Assembly: GCA_015146655.1 (NCBI GenBank)
Contig: VKHL01000198.1
Location: forward strand, 18,769-46,921
DNA length: 28,153 nucleotides
DNA from: Ochromonas danica
Taxonomy: Eukaryota > Sar > Chrysophyceae > Chromulinales > Chromulinaceae
Direction of reading: 5' to 3'
A model generated the notes under the pieces. The model was not told the DNA's origin and searched no databases. It worked only from the letters and a program-made list of their open reading frames with translations. Every line of letters begins with the position of its first letter. Position 1 is the stretch's first letter. Shown piece after piece: positions 1 to 10,381 of this stretch. The position numbers and the translations under genes are program-made.

Positions 1-159
<159 letters not shown>

Positions 160-260
160 CTACATGTTTAGCTAGATACAGTATTAGCTGTTAGTAACAT
201 GTTATAGCTTAGCTTAGGTTATTATCACATACACACACTTACAGTTTGTAGACTACACCT

Positions 261-262
<2 letters not shown>

Positions 263-297
<35 letters not shown>

Positions 298-304
298 GTC
301 TGTC
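263..304. repeat. (TC)n followed by (TGTC)n microsatellite
   Basis: A run of TC dinucleotides (263-293) passes into TGTC tetranucleotides. It lies in the 3' flank of COG8, which is transcribed on the minus strand, so it may fall in that gene's 3' untranslated region. Confidence 0.9.
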
Positions 305-390
305 TTGTTATTGTAGATAGTCTACTGTAGGTAGTGACAGCATACAATAGACAATAGACAGTAACTACACAGTACACAGTAGCTACATAG

Positions 391-444
391 TATACAGTGA
401 TAGTAGACAATAGGTAGTATACAGTGATAGTAGACAATAGGTGG
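391..444. repeat. 27-bp direct tandem repeat, two copies
   Basis: Copies at 391-417 and 418-444 share 26 of 27 bases (the unit begins tatacagtgatag). They lie immediately 3' of the COG8 stop codon at 451 and probably form part of its 3' untranslated region. Confidence 0.85.
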
Positions 445-450
445 TAGACT

Positions 451-3405
451 TTAATGTTCTTCATGTGTAGACTCTTTCTCCACCACCTCACTAGAAGAAG
501 CAACAGCAGCAGCAGTACTAATAGTAGCAGTAGCATCGACACCATCATTAACAACAGCAACAGGTGATGGTTCATCTACCACAGCTATACTACCACTACT
601 ACCACTAGTATTGGTATCAGCAGACTCTTCCACTGCTACCACTGCAGTAGAAGAAGGAGGTGCACTACCCCCATCACTACCACTACCAGTAGCACTAGTA
701 CCACTAACACTAGCACTAGTAGTGGTAGTAGTGGTAGCAGCATTAGTCAATGGTAATGGACGTGCTAAGAAAGCCTTCTGTTTACTCTGTAAGACTGTCT
801 CAGGTAGTAAACCACAATCTACTAACACTTTCCATAACATTACAATATCATCTCGTAACCTTTCTACCCCTCCTCCTCCTCCACCACCACCTCCTCCTCC
901 TCCTCCACCAAAGAGAATATTCACATCATCAATATCTTGTACTAAATGACTATGATGGCTATGATGACTACGTTGCCATTGTATATAACGTATTGACATC
1001 ATCTCTTGTGGATGGTATATCATAGCAAAACATGCTATAACATGAGGTATTAAATCCATTGCAATCACTTTACCATAATCAATATCTAATACCTTTTGAT
1101 GATATTTCTCACCTAGTTTACATACTTGTTGACGATATTTCACTAGAGATAAGATTAATTGATGTAAAGTATCTAATAAGGTAGTGAGGGTAGTAGAGGC
1201 TATACTTAAGAGAGGTACTTGTTGACAAAGGGTTAGACCTTGTAAGATTGCATTACAAGCATAGGCTAAGACAGGATAAGATTGTAAATGATAGGGTGGG
1301 GTAATCTCTTGTCCACTACCACTACCTCCGCCTCCTGCTCCTCCTACAGACGAGGTAGTCATCATCATTGATGATGTTGTTGGTAGACCTGAGGAAGGAG
1401 GAGGAGGAAGAGGAGGTGTACCTGCTGCTGAAGAGTCAGATAGAGAGAACAACGGTAACATCTGCTCCACCCCCGAGGTAGTAGTGTTCGAGGTAGTGTT
1501 CGAGGTAGTGCTACTGTTAGTATTAGTACTAGTCAATCGAATCCTCTCCGTGGTTAGCAATTGATCCCAATGACTCATTGCTGATAACCAAACTTTCTTA
1601 ATCTTCTCACTTAATATATGAGAGAAGGTATCAAGTAGTAAAGGTGTCATATCACTTCCTAATTGTGCTAACCGTTGACTTAAATGAAATGCTTGATCAT
1701 AGATTGATTTGAGAGAGGAGCCATCATGTAACTCTTCTAATAAGGTAGTTAATTCAATGATCCATTGATGAACTTGTTGTACTATCCAACTATGTAATGC
1801 GATAGAAGCTGCTTCATACTGACTACTACCACTACCACTACCTTGGACACTACCTCGAACACTACTGGTAGTGCTAGTAGAGGTAGAGGTAGAGGTAGTA
1901 GTGTGGTGGTGTTGATGGTCTAGGAAGAGAGTCTGGTATTGTCCAATTACACTATATAGACCAGCTCGACGACTTTCGATTAACTCCATTGCCTTACCAT
2001 AAGCACCAAGTGATGATGACGAAGAAGAAGAGGTAGTGGTAGTAGTACCACCACCTCCTCCTCCTGCTGCTGCTACATGTTGTTGTTGTTGTTGTTGTCG
2101 TAATAGAAAGACAGTACGTGCTTCTAAGAAATCTAATTGATGTTTCTGTTCAGCAGCTTGTAAGAATGATTCACGCATTTTATCCCATTGCATCACATCA
2201 TTACTACCACTACCACTACCACTGGTAGCACTACCTTGACCACTACCTTGACCACTACTACCACTGGTGGTAGTAGTAGTAGTAGTACCAAGAAATCGTT
2301 GTCTAGAGAGGTAACGATCAATAAAGAGACTATCCATCTTTCTTAATGCTGAGAGAATAGTGATTAGTCTAGGTAAGGTAGTTGATTCAGTCATTTGAAG
2401 TAGTAATGATTGTTGTAAGGTAGTCAGAAGAGTATGGACATCATTAACAATACGTTGAATCACATCAGCACCGTGACGGAAACTCTTCCCATTGTTATGA
2501 CTGCTAACACTAGTAGTACTAGTACCACTACTGCTGTCAGAGGTAGTGGTTGTAGAGGTAGTGGTGGTAGAGGTAGTGGTAGTAGATGTTACCTCTTGAG
2601 CTAGTAGATGCTTTCGCTCTGTTATCATCATTGTTAGCATCATTGACATTGTTAGTATTAGTATGACAGAAGTTTGTTAGACTTGCTATGAGGCACACTG
2701 TAGCAACACACATACAGATACACACATGTACACACACATAGAGATACACACAAACGCACAGAGATATACACAGACACATACATACACATATAGAGGACAC
2801 GCACATGTACATACACAAAGCACACACACACACGTACATACCATGCACACAGAGAGATACATACAAATACGCTAAGACACACACACACACACACACACAC
2901 AAAGGACACACACACACACACACACTACAACTACTACATGTACAACTACTACAGTGTACTTACCAAGATTATTAACAAAGAGAGCTAAGTCTAATGCTTC
3001 ATCTAATAATCCAGTTCGAATACAAGCATCAACTAATTGAGGTAATTCTAATAATTCTAATAATTCTAAATGATGTTGTAATGTTTTACGATTTCGTTTA
3101 TGAAATAGAACAAAAGCTTGAACATGTTCACGGAAAACAGAACAATTTGTAGATAAATCAATAATATGATGATAGAGAGATTGCCAGGTTTCTTCTAGAT
3201 GCTTCTCCTATTAGTAGTAGTGGTAGTAGTAGTGGTATAGTTAGTATTAAGTAGTGGGTTAGGTAGTGGTAATCATAATACAGCCACACACACACACACA
3301 CTAGCAGTGCTACCAACCAGTTACTAATACTACTAGTGTGTGAAAGAAAGCTACTGACTACTGACATCATCACAACCACCATGTCATATACCCCCTGCAC
3401 ACACC

Positions 3406-3473
<68 letters not shown>

Positions 3474-3809
3474 TATGGTACCACCAGTCCTAACTGGCAA
3501 TACCACCACCTCTCGACAACTACCAACTAGCCCTCCATCCCCACATACCCCCCGCACACACACAGATACACACACACACACACGCCCCTATACCACGTCA
3601 GATATACTACACAGGTAACATTAACTTACCTCATTCTGTAAATGAAGTGAACAAGTCAGATTCTCAACAAACACTTTATAATGTTCCAATACTAACGACT
3701 CTAATTCAATATTTAATCTTTCTGCTTCATTATTAAGACGTTCTGGTTCACGTAAAAGACTTTGTAAACCAAGATTACTGGCAAGACTTGCTGCTGTGGA
3801 TCCTTTCAT
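451..3809 (-). CDS. COG8: Conserved oligomeric Golgi complex subunit 8 (Dor1 family), three exons
   Basis: Spliced as complement(451..2618, 2964..3207, 3630..3809): 863 residues, with GT-AG introns at 2619-2963 and 3208-3629. COG8 belongs to lobe B of the COG tether, which captures vesicles for retrograde traffic within the Golgi. I recognise the Dor1 signature in each exon. Exon 1 has LREPERLNNE and a conserved NYK-like block (HYKVF). Exon 2 has LELLELPQLVDACIR and DEALDLALFV. The exon 2/3 joint recreates LERKH, as in animal COG8. Exon 3 continues with IQRIVNDVHTLL, LRKMDSLF and the IESRRAGLYSVIGQYQTLF block. The protein is longer than the roughly 600-residue animal form because of Thr/Ser/Gly/Gln tracts, including about 14 consecutive Gly (coded near 862-905). 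An in-frame stop precedes the ATG at 3807-3809. Joint phases (0, then 1) agree, and the total length is divisible by three. Confidence 0.93.
2701..2930. repeat. CA/TG-rich low-complexity sequence in COG8 intron 2
   Basis: Interrupted CA dinucleotides fill most of the 345-bp intron 2619-2963. On the COG8 sense strand they read as TG/GT. ORFs across this stretch encode only Cys/Val strings and are not genes. Confidence 0.9.
3280..3582. repeat. (CA)n tracts in COG8 intron 1
   Basis: Short CA runs at about 3284-3300 and 3556-3580 flank a long pure run at about 3406-3471. All lie within intron 3208-3629 and read as GT on the transcribed sense strand. Confidence 0.92.
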
Positions 3810-3892
3810 ATTCTTCTGCTAATTCTTCTTCTTGATGATCTTTTCTCTTTTGCTGTGAGGATGACTCCGCATGGAGCAAGTGAGAAGGAGTT

Positions 3893-3920
3893 CTTCTTAA
3901 GTTGATGTTAACTTAAGAAG
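3893..3920. promoter_or_regulatory. Perfect 11-bp inverted repeat upstream of COG8
   Basis: Arms cttcttaagtt (3893-3903) and aacttaagaag (3910-3920) are separated by six bases, about 85-110 bp upstream of the COG8 start codon. A related sequence, ttcttcttaagttaacgtc, occurs at 5243-5261 upstream of the next gene. The position fits a protein-binding site or a 5' UTR hairpin; the function is inferred. Confidence 0.5.
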
Positions 3921-3939
3921 TAATGACTCAAAGTACAGG

Positions 3940-4082
3940 TAGGTTAACTTAACGTTAACTTAAAGAGGTTGTGGTTTGCATAAATCACTTGCTAACCTAA
4001 CCCACACAAGCGAAGTTGCTAACCACACATTATGATTGTGAGACAAAGTGGCATGTTGCTAACCTAACGTTAACTTAGCTAG
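3940..4082. repeat. Recurrent GCTAACC and GTTAACTTA motifs, COG8 upstream region
   Basis: Three ttgctaacc copies occur near 3988, 4013 and 4053. Variants of gttaactta occur near 3945-3962 and 4066-4075. This lies in the 552-bp gap between the COG8 start (3809) and the end of the next gene (4362). A run of nine G follows at about 4093. No gene is seen here. Confidence 0.45.
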
Positions 4083-4360
4083 AAAGCTAAACGGGGGGGG
4101 GGAATGAACAAGGATGGGATGAATTATAGAGTTTACATCAGAAGAGTAGCTATAATGGTAGGTTCAAGTTAGAATGATCATTATTAAAATATAATAGAAC
4201 AAAAGAAGATCCTTGTTTAATATGAAGGTAGAATATGTCAAGTTAAGTCAAATCAAGTCAAGTTAATATCATAAGCCGCGATCTAGCATTAGTAGTAGCA
4301 GCAACAACAGCAGTGGTAGCAGTAGAAGAAAGCCAGCAGTAGGCTAGACAAGGTGAGGTT

Positions 4361-4366
4361 TTTATT
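4361..4366 (-). terminator. AATAAA signal overlapping a stop codon
   Basis: On the minus strand the last codon and stop read AAA TAA A, so a canonical AATAAA polyadenylation hexamer overlaps the TAA stop of the 4362-4931 gene. Whether it is the working signal is unknown; if it is, the 3' untranslated region would be very short. Confidence 0.35.
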
Positions 4367-4931
4367 TCACCAAGTCTAACAGATTCTGTGGTGCATAGAC
4401 ATCACGATAGAATGTCAATTGTTCACTCTTGAAATGACATCCACCACGATGACCACGACGAATCCAACAGACTGTTCCTTTTGCTGTTGTTTCATGAGTT
4501 TCCTTATCCATACAAGCCCATTCAAAATGAACAATTTCAGAATGAAATAAGACAATTGGCCAAGTCATAATAACACCTGGTTGTGCTAAGAGAGCCCACC
4601 AATGTTTTTCACGATCAGCTTGTGAATTAGTACCATAATAAGGTCCATCTTGACAAAAATAAACTAATTCTTCACGATATTCAGCATTTAGAATATCAGA
4701 ACGACCTTGACGTAATGATTCACAATGTGTTGGCCACCATTCTTTATTTTCTTTTTCAATTTGTGTAGAAGTATATTGATCATTAATATCAGGTAAAGTA
4801 GCATCACGTAAAGAATCATAAAAGATGGCTTTATTAATAAATTCTTTTTGTTGTTTTTCAGAAACAGGAACAGGTTTAGAATAATCAGCAGCAAGATCTT
4901 TATAATAGTTTTGACGAGTAAAAGCAGCCAT
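4362..4931 (-). CDS. 189-residue protein, NTF2/SnoaL-like fold suspected
   Basis: Single exon with ATG at 4929-4931 and TAA at 4362-4364. The N-terminal third is hydrophilic and probably helical. The C-terminal half alternates hydrophobic strands (VIMTWPIVLFH, IVHFEWACMD, GTVCWIRRGHRGG, SEQLTFYRDVY), which resembles the curved sheet of the NTF2/SnoaL superfamily. That superfamily covers small lipid- or steroid-binding proteins, isomerases and scaffold proteins. The pair of WW dipeptides and the RRGHRGG stretch look like conserved positions, but I cannot name a family or a substrate. Codon use resembles COG8, and it lies upstream of COG8 in the same orientation. The fold call is inference from the strand pattern; that it is a real gene is well supported by the long, compositionally normal ORF. 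Confidence 0.75.
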   Translation of the reverse strand: MAAFTRQNYYKDLAADYSKPVPVSEKQQKEFINKAIFYDSLRDATLPDINDQYTSTQIEKENKEWWPTHCESLRQGRSDILNAEYREELVYFCQDGPYYGTNSQADREKHWWALLAQPGVIMTWPIVLFHSEIVHFEWACMDKETHETTAKGTVCWIRRGHRGGCHFKSEQLTFYRDVYAPQNLLDLVK

Positions 4932-7214
4932 GATTAAACAAGAGAAGAAAGATGATGAAGAAGGATATCAAAAAAAAAAGGATTGAATTCAATTCAATTA
5001 TGAAATCTTTCACCTTCTGATTTGATCTATTCTGTATTCCCCCTTTTCTCTTTGGATTTACTTCATCTTGACATCTTGTCCCCCCCTTTTGCAAGTACGA
5101 ACAGAAGCAAGAAGCAAGAAGAAATTGATGAGCAGAAGGCAGAAGAGCAAAGAAGACTCTCACTGGGTGAACGGGAACTTCATCAGAATATTATCCGGTA
5201 GACTATGAGATTCCCCGTCATGCTTTGGCTTTGGAGGAGAGGTTCTTCTTAAGTTAACGTCAAAAAGCTTGAAATTGTGGTTTAGAAATTCTACTTCTCG
5301 ATTGGAAAAGGCGATGATGGTTGATAGAGAGGAAGAAGAGGTTCTTTGAAGATGAAGAGGTCCTCGTCATCGTCATCGTCATGATTGAACTTTCATCATC
5401 ATCATCGCCGTTATCATGTTCGACCACTGACTGAATTAATAACTTATCAAGTCATGACTGGAGTCTGATGGGTCAGGCTATAGTATAAATAAGAAGAAAT
5501 GGTAGAAGTGGGATGGGATAGAAAACTCATTGATGAATGATTCTATAGGACTCATATGTGTGAGAGAAGATCTATTCAAAGTTCCAATATAACAATGAAA
5601 TCCTTTGTGAGCTGACTGTTGTGAAAGCTAGTGTGAACTACTGTACTATTACTAACTACTTTTGTCATGGTAGTTGACACATGATTGAAAGTGTGTTAGG
5701 AGATGGGAAGATGGATCACAGATTATACCAATAGAGAAGAAACAGAGATTAATGAGTCATAGAAACGACATTTTAAAATCTTAAAGTGGACTCTATTACT
5801 GCTACTGTATATTCATTTGACTTCATTATTGACAATGACTTCAATATTATATATGGAGGAGGAGTTGGAGGAGAGGATATTTAATATGGTGTCACAGTAT
5901 TGCTACTTGGATGAGGTGGTTGTTCGAATGCCTGGAAACAGAAGTTGCTTCTTCTAAGGAACTTCCCATTGCTGGTTTGAGATCATGAAAACAGATGCAA
6001 GAGAGCTGCTACGGGGCAGAATGCAAAGTTAATAGGATTCAGATATGACTGATAGTTGTACAATTGTTGGCTCACCTGTGTGGCTGTTTTATGTGTCGTC
6101 GGTATTGCTGAGTCTTGAATTTCATTGCTAGAGGGTCAAATAGCACATGCTAAGTGATAAATTGTGGAGGCTCGTTTATCGAAATCGATTTGCTTTGTGC
6201 ATTTAGAACCTGGTTTTTCAGAGCAACAATTCATCGTTCATTGCACGATGGGTCTGTCTCATCGCTCATTCTTCCGTCCATCATCTCACGATGATCATCA
6301 TCATCATCTCATTTCATTCATCACGATGACAGCGTGACAAGTGACATAAAGTCATCACCCTTCACGGCAAAATCAAGAACCACCCATTGATGTGAGCAAC
6401 ATGAGTGGCTATTATTGGTTGCACTTTATCCGCATAGATTTCACCAGAGTCCAAACCACATCACCGCTTGAACGTGGAAAGGAATTGAAGAATCGACAAC
6501 TTCATGCACCTCCGGATTTCCCAGAACCTTTTGTGTTCTGCAAGTTGTGCACCTTGCACAAGAAGAATGAGGGGTGAAGCAACTTGACCACTTGAATTGG
6601 CCTTCATCTTGCACAACTTGATCTCAACGGTCTTTTTGTGACGCCAAGTTGATCTTCAATCTGCCATCTTCCCACCGTGCGCTTCAACCTGTTTTTCCAC
6701 CTATCCACCACACATTCTCTCCCATCGAACGCGTTTCTTGAGGTTCAATGTGTGGTTTCCCCGAAACACAGGGAGGATCTGCCTGCGTGGGAAAGATTCT
6801 TCGCAACATTCAGCGCATTTTCTGTGTGCTTCCCACCCAGTCGCTTTACGCAGTCACACAGACACACCACAGGCGGACGGCACGCACTGAATCGTCTCCT
6901 TCAGTGTGGTCATTCTGATCAGAACCTTCGCCTCACTTGTCGTGAATATTATCAGTGGATTCTTCCTACTGGAGTCTCATTTCTTTATCATCTTCTTCTG
7001 TCATTACTGTCTCAAGTGTAACTGTACAAGAAAGATGTCAATATAACTTATTCTCTTTGCAAGCCAGTAAAAGAAGAAAAACAACAAATTCCAGCCTTTG
7101 AGGGTTTTCCAAGCTTCAAGTTTTCTATTTTGACTTCGTCTCCTCTCCCAGAAGAACCTTTTCCATTGACCATTAAAATCAATTGTTCTCTTTAACCTTT
7201 ACAACAACTCAAGA
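4932..7214. other. 2.3-kb intergenic region, no supported gene
   Basis: No convincing coding exon. ORFs at 6392-6577 (61 codons) and 6677-7021 (begins with GTG) have no recognisable content. The region holds GAT/CAT trinucleotide stretches (about 5360-5415, 6280-6330), a copy of the TTCTTAAGTTAAC motif at 5243 and inverted repeats near 6541-6620. The last part, up to 7214, should contain the promoter and 5' UTR of the 7215 gene. Confidence 0.5.
6541..6620. repeat. Inverted repeat CAAGTTGTGCA / TGCACAACTTG
   Basis: Eleven-base arms at 6541-6551 and 6610-6620 are perfectly complementary with 58 bases between them. A smaller palindrome (gtgca cct tgcac) lies at the left arm. The role is unknown. 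Confidence 0.55.
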
Positions 7215-7892
7215 ATGACCCTTTTATTAGACTCCCCCAAGCTCATGATGCGTGACCGTGTGACCTCCATTGACTCCGTACGACTTTCTTCTTGGCCTTT
7301 GGCCAATGCTAGTCGACGATCTAGCAGAACTCAATATAGCGTTGCTTCCACACCCAGAACTGAAAACGAAGATTGGCCAAGTGCCCCTGATTTACTTCTA
7401 ATCGACCAAGATGATGTAGGTAGCCGTAATGGTGACGTTGATGAATACCTTGACTTTCATCTGGCTCAAAAGACCATGGCTATGCTTGCGTTAATTCGTG
7501 AGAATAGTCCTGACAAGGTGAAAGGTAAAAGTGATGTTCATGACCAATCAAATCACTCTATTGCTCATACCGATAAAGAACCTGAGGATGACCAACAAGA
7601 CATATCATACAGTCATCATCATGTTGAAGAAGATGATGATGATGTACATAGCTTCAATGATGAAGACGACTTACAAGATGAGAAATGGGAAGAAGAAGTG
7701 GGAAACAACACATCTGAAGTGGTTTTCGAATTGAATGAAGATGACTATCTTGTAGGTGGTGATTTCATTGAAGTCCCATCTCCAAAGCATCAAGCCACTA
7801 AGACAAACCCCAAGAAAACACTTCGAAATCAAGAAAGCGATAACGTCGACAATAATGACGACGAGGAAGATATCTTTGGCATGGAGCTATGA
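7215..7892 (+). CDS. Acidic hypothetical protein, 225 aa, single exon
   Basis: ATG at 7215 follows an AC/T-rich leader, and TGA ends at 7892. I do not recognise a family. Residues 1-60 are Ser/Arg-rich. A short, possibly folded or helical segment (DEYLDFHLAQKTMAMLALIREN) lies near residues 76-97. The remainder is strongly acidic, with Asp/Glu runs (HHVEEDDDDVHSF, DEKWEEEVGN), and probably disordered. The C-terminus ends with an acidic patch followed by FGMEL, which could be a short interaction motif. Composition fits a nuclear or chaperone-like acidic protein, but no function is claimed. Base composition is like neighbouring genes. A candidate AATAAA lies at 8264-8269. Confidence 0.65.
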   Translation: MTLLLDSPKLMMRDRVTSIDSVRLSSWPLANASRRSSRTQYSVASTPRTENEDWPSAPDLLLIDQDDVGSRNGDVDEYLDFHLAQKTMAMLALIRENSPDKVKGKSDVHDQSNHSIAHTDKEPEDDQQDISYSHHHVEEDDDDVHSFNDEDDLQDEKWEEEVGNNTSEVVFELNEDDYLVGGDFIEVPSPKHQATKTNPKKTLRNQESDNVDNNDDEEDIFGMEL

Positions 7893-8613
7893 GGTGTTTT
7901 TCGCTTGATGTTTCCCCTTCCCACAGCTTTTCGTTGATATTCTGTTTCTTCCAGTCATGTTTTTGGCTGTCATCTTTCCTGCTTTTCTACCATCTGTACA
8001 GTTACATATGTTGCATCATTGTGACATTTGGGGTGTCCAGGATGAGCTCTTCTATCATATCAATATAAAACATTACTTTGCAAGAAGGGCTTATTATTGC
8101 CGCTTTTGTGCTTCTTCCCTCCCCCTTTTTGCACTGTGAGTCAAGTCCCCCTTTTGATTGCTTTTTTTGTTGCCCGGTGAATGTGCAAGCGAGAAATACT
8201 CGACAATATGTACGCGCCAAGCTATCTGCCAGTTTACTCCTTTTCTTTTGCTTCTTGAAGAAAAATAAAACATAAATATATTTTCCGTGTCGGTGTTGTG
8301 TTATTGTTGGTGGTGGTTCATAGTAGCTGCTGTTGTGACTTACTTTGCCTCAAATAGGTGCCATGTGACTCACATGAATCTGTGGGTCGTATGAGGTTCA
8401 GTAAGGATGAACATGGTAGCAGAATATTTTAGTTTCTCCTTTAGTTAGTTAGTCGGTTAGCTTCTTGAATGAGAGGAACTCTCGTAGTTCTTGATTCTTC
8501 TATATTTCTATTGTCTTCCATTCTTGCGATGGTAATCAATTAAACACCTTCTAGATCCCACCCATATTTCTTGTTATCATTTTGTTTCCACCCCATTGTG
8601 AGCCGCTTTTTAA
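7893..8613. other. Intergenic region between two plus-strand genes
   Basis: This holds the likely 3' UTR of the 7215 gene, with AATAAA at 8264-8269 followed by an AT-rich stretch, and then upstream sequence of the 8842 gene. ORFs in several frames here overlap each other and look incidental. Confidence 0.45.
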
Positions 8614-8652
8614 GGATATAGACTTTAAAACATCAAAGAGTTAATTTCACTG
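8614..8652 (+). promoter_or_regulatory. Upstream element, copy C of a three-copy motif
   Basis: It shares the core GACTTTAAA and, at the same 17-base spacing, G(A/T)GTTA with the copies at 10217 and 10340. It lies about 190-230 bp before the ATG at 8842. The last 10 bases diverge from the other copies. Confidence 0.35.
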
Positions 8653-8841
8653 CTCGATCTGTGGAGACTTTTCGTTTACTTGTACAATTTCTTTTCGGTC
8701 ACAGTTTACAAGAGGTGGCCTAAGTCCAGATAGCCAGATGACTGGAATTCTGGATGACTTCTTTTCGCATTTTTGTAAGACACTAAAATGCGAGAATACG
8801 AAAAGTCGAAATCGCTCCTCAAGATCATTCACACCATCATC

Positions 8842-10035
8842 ATGTCTATCCCTGCTGCTGTTAGTAGGTCTTCCTCTTCAGAGAGAAAGAAAAGACCTTG
8901 TCTTCTACTTACCATATCATCAAAGAAGAGAAAGGAGGAGGAGGAGGAGGAGGATGATTATAATGAGCAAGAAGAATGGGAGATAACAATGCCTCCTGCT
9001 ACTACCACTACAGGTGGTGATGATGGTGGTGGTGGTGGTGGTAGTGTCGATTTGGAAGATAATGATATTGACTGGTGCAGGCTATTTGATGATGAGGAGG
9101 AGGAGGAGGTGGAGGAGAGCCACAGTCCTCTTCCACCTGCCACACAACACCCCATGGTGCTGCTACTACCAAAGAAGAAGGTAGTGGTAGGAGCAGTGAG
9201 TGATAATAGGAATCATCATGATAACAACACTACTAGGAATAAGAATAGTACTACAGAGTATTGGCCAACCTCCTCCTCCACCACCTCCTCCTCCTCTTAC
9301 GAAGAGGTAGATTTAACACTTCCCCCAAAACGACGTGTTCGTCGATTACATAATATACCATTTCCACGTATTATGAAAAATGATTTTCGTCATAATCTTT
9401 CACTTATCTTTACTAATGTAATGAATTCTGCTAATGTAGAGATTGTGAAAAGATTTTATAATGAATTTTGTTTTTCAAAATGTCATTATCTTGATTGTGC
9501 TACTGTAAGAGTGAAGCAGATGGAAGAGGGTAGTACCACTACCTCTACCACTACCTCTTCTGGTAGTGGTGATAGTAGTGGTGGTTCTACTACCCATGCT
9601 TTGGATATCTTTGATGGAGTCAAACCAATTGATGTTCAAGGCATTGATAAACTTATTCAACGATTTAATACCTTTTCTCAATTAATTCCTGATAATTCAT
9701 ATGAATTACTTCATTCTTATATTAATCGTGATATGAATCAACCTGGTAGTCGTATTGTTATGAAAATGAAAATGACCGCGACTGTAATAAAACATGGTGT
9801 AGTAGCAGTGAGAAGTCCTTGTCAGAGACGTTATCTCGTTCCATCTCATACGGTAGAGGACTTGATTAAGGCGAAGAAGATTGATAGGGATAGTATGAAG
9901 TTAGAAGAACATCCAGAAGATGCTCAGAACATTGCCTTGTCTATCTTAGGAGAGACTGTGTTGTGGTTGGATAATAATCATCGTATTTATCGTATTCTTA
10001 CTAGAGGAAATTTAGAAGTTAACTATCATAATTGA
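8842..10035 (+). CDS. Low-complexity protein with possible NTF2-like C-terminal half
   Basis: Single exon of 397 residues from the ATG at 8842. An in-frame ATG at 8788 would add 18 residues; I prefer 8842 weakly. The first 160 residues are disordered, with KRKEEEEEEDD, poly-Gly, poly-Glu and Ser/Thr tracts and basic clusters that could act as nuclear-localisation signals (KKRK; KRRVRR near residue 163). From about residue 178 there is a folded region: helix FRHNLSLIFTNVMNS, FYNEFCFSKCHYLDC, an inserted Thr/Ser/Gly tract, IDKLIQRFNTFSQLIPD, then strands SRIVMKMKMTATVI and ILGETVLWLDNNHRIYRI. Helix, 'trial' segment and curved strands suggest an NTF2/SnoaL-like domain interrupted by low complexity. 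Such domains occur in putative nuclear proteins of algae and other protists. The fold and nuclear role are inferred; the gene itself is well supported. Confidence 0.7.
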   Translation: MSIPAAVSRSSSSERKKRPCLLLTISSKKRKEEEEEEDDYNEQEEWEITMPPATTTTGGDDGGGGGGSVDLEDNDIDWCRLFDDEEEEEVEESHSPLPPATQHPMVLLLPKKKVVVGAVSDNRNHHDNNTTRNKNSTTEYWPTSSSTTSSSSYEEVDLTLPPKRRVRRLHNIPFPRIMKNDFRHNLSLIFTNVMNSANVEIVKRFYNEFCFSKCHYLDCATVRVKQMEEGSTTTSTTTSSGSGDSSGGSTTHALDIFDGVKPIDVQGIDKLIQRFNTFSQLIPDNSYELLHSYINRDMNQPGSRIVMKMKMTATVIKHGVVAVRSPCQRRYLVPSHTVEDLIKAKKIDRDSMKLEEHPEDAQNIALSILGETVLWLDNNHRIYRILTRGNLEVNYHN

Positions 10036-10129
10036 TAGTAGAGTGTTATAACAGACAGTGTGGGGGAGGTTGATGACTCATCATCATCCTCTACATCAAG
10101 TTAACTTCTTCCAAATTTTCTCTTTATTA

Positions 10130-10142
10130 TATATATATATAT
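10130..10142. repeat. Short (TA)n tract
   Basis: An AT-alternating run about 95 bp downstream of the stop at 10035. It probably belongs to the 3' flank of the 8842 gene. Confidence 0.8.
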
Positions 10143-10216
10143 CGTATTTATTCTGCCAATATTTGTTTATAGGGTCTGAGTGTAGAATTTTCCTTGCCTG
10201 TGCTTTCGCTAAGAGA

Positions 10217-10258
10217 GATATATGACTTTAAAGCTTTAAAGTGTTACTTTTTAGTGAC
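10217..10258 (+). promoter_or_regulatory. Upstream element, copy A
   Basis: A 42-bp block with ATATGACTTTAA, then GTGTTACTT, then AGTGAC. It aligns without gaps to copy B, 123 bp downstream. Both lie upstream of the permease gene starting at 10682. Confidence 0.45.
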
Positions 10259-10339
10259 TATTGAAACTTCTCCCAAAGGCCCCCACCATCTTAAACGTCA
10301 AGTGGGCAATGAGGTGGTTTTGACGACTTTTCGAAGAGA

Positions 10340-10381
10340 GAGATATGACTTTAACATATCAATGTGTTACTTCCAAGTGAC
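10340..10381 (+). promoter_or_regulatory. Upstream element, copy B
   Basis: A gapless match to copy A at 10217-10258 in core, spacing and 3' AGTGAC. It lies about 300 bp before the permease ATG. A 99-codon ORF (10194-10493) runs across both copies, but I see no reason to call it a gene. Confidence 0.45.

Noticed and set aside
225-575. Minus-strand 116-codon Leu/Tyr/Thr-rich ORF
   Set aside because: It overlaps the end of COG8 in another frame and is made of simple repeats.
6392-7021. ORFs of 61 and 114 codons
   Set aside because: The second starts with GTG, neither has a recognisable family, and no splice model joins them to the 7215 gene.
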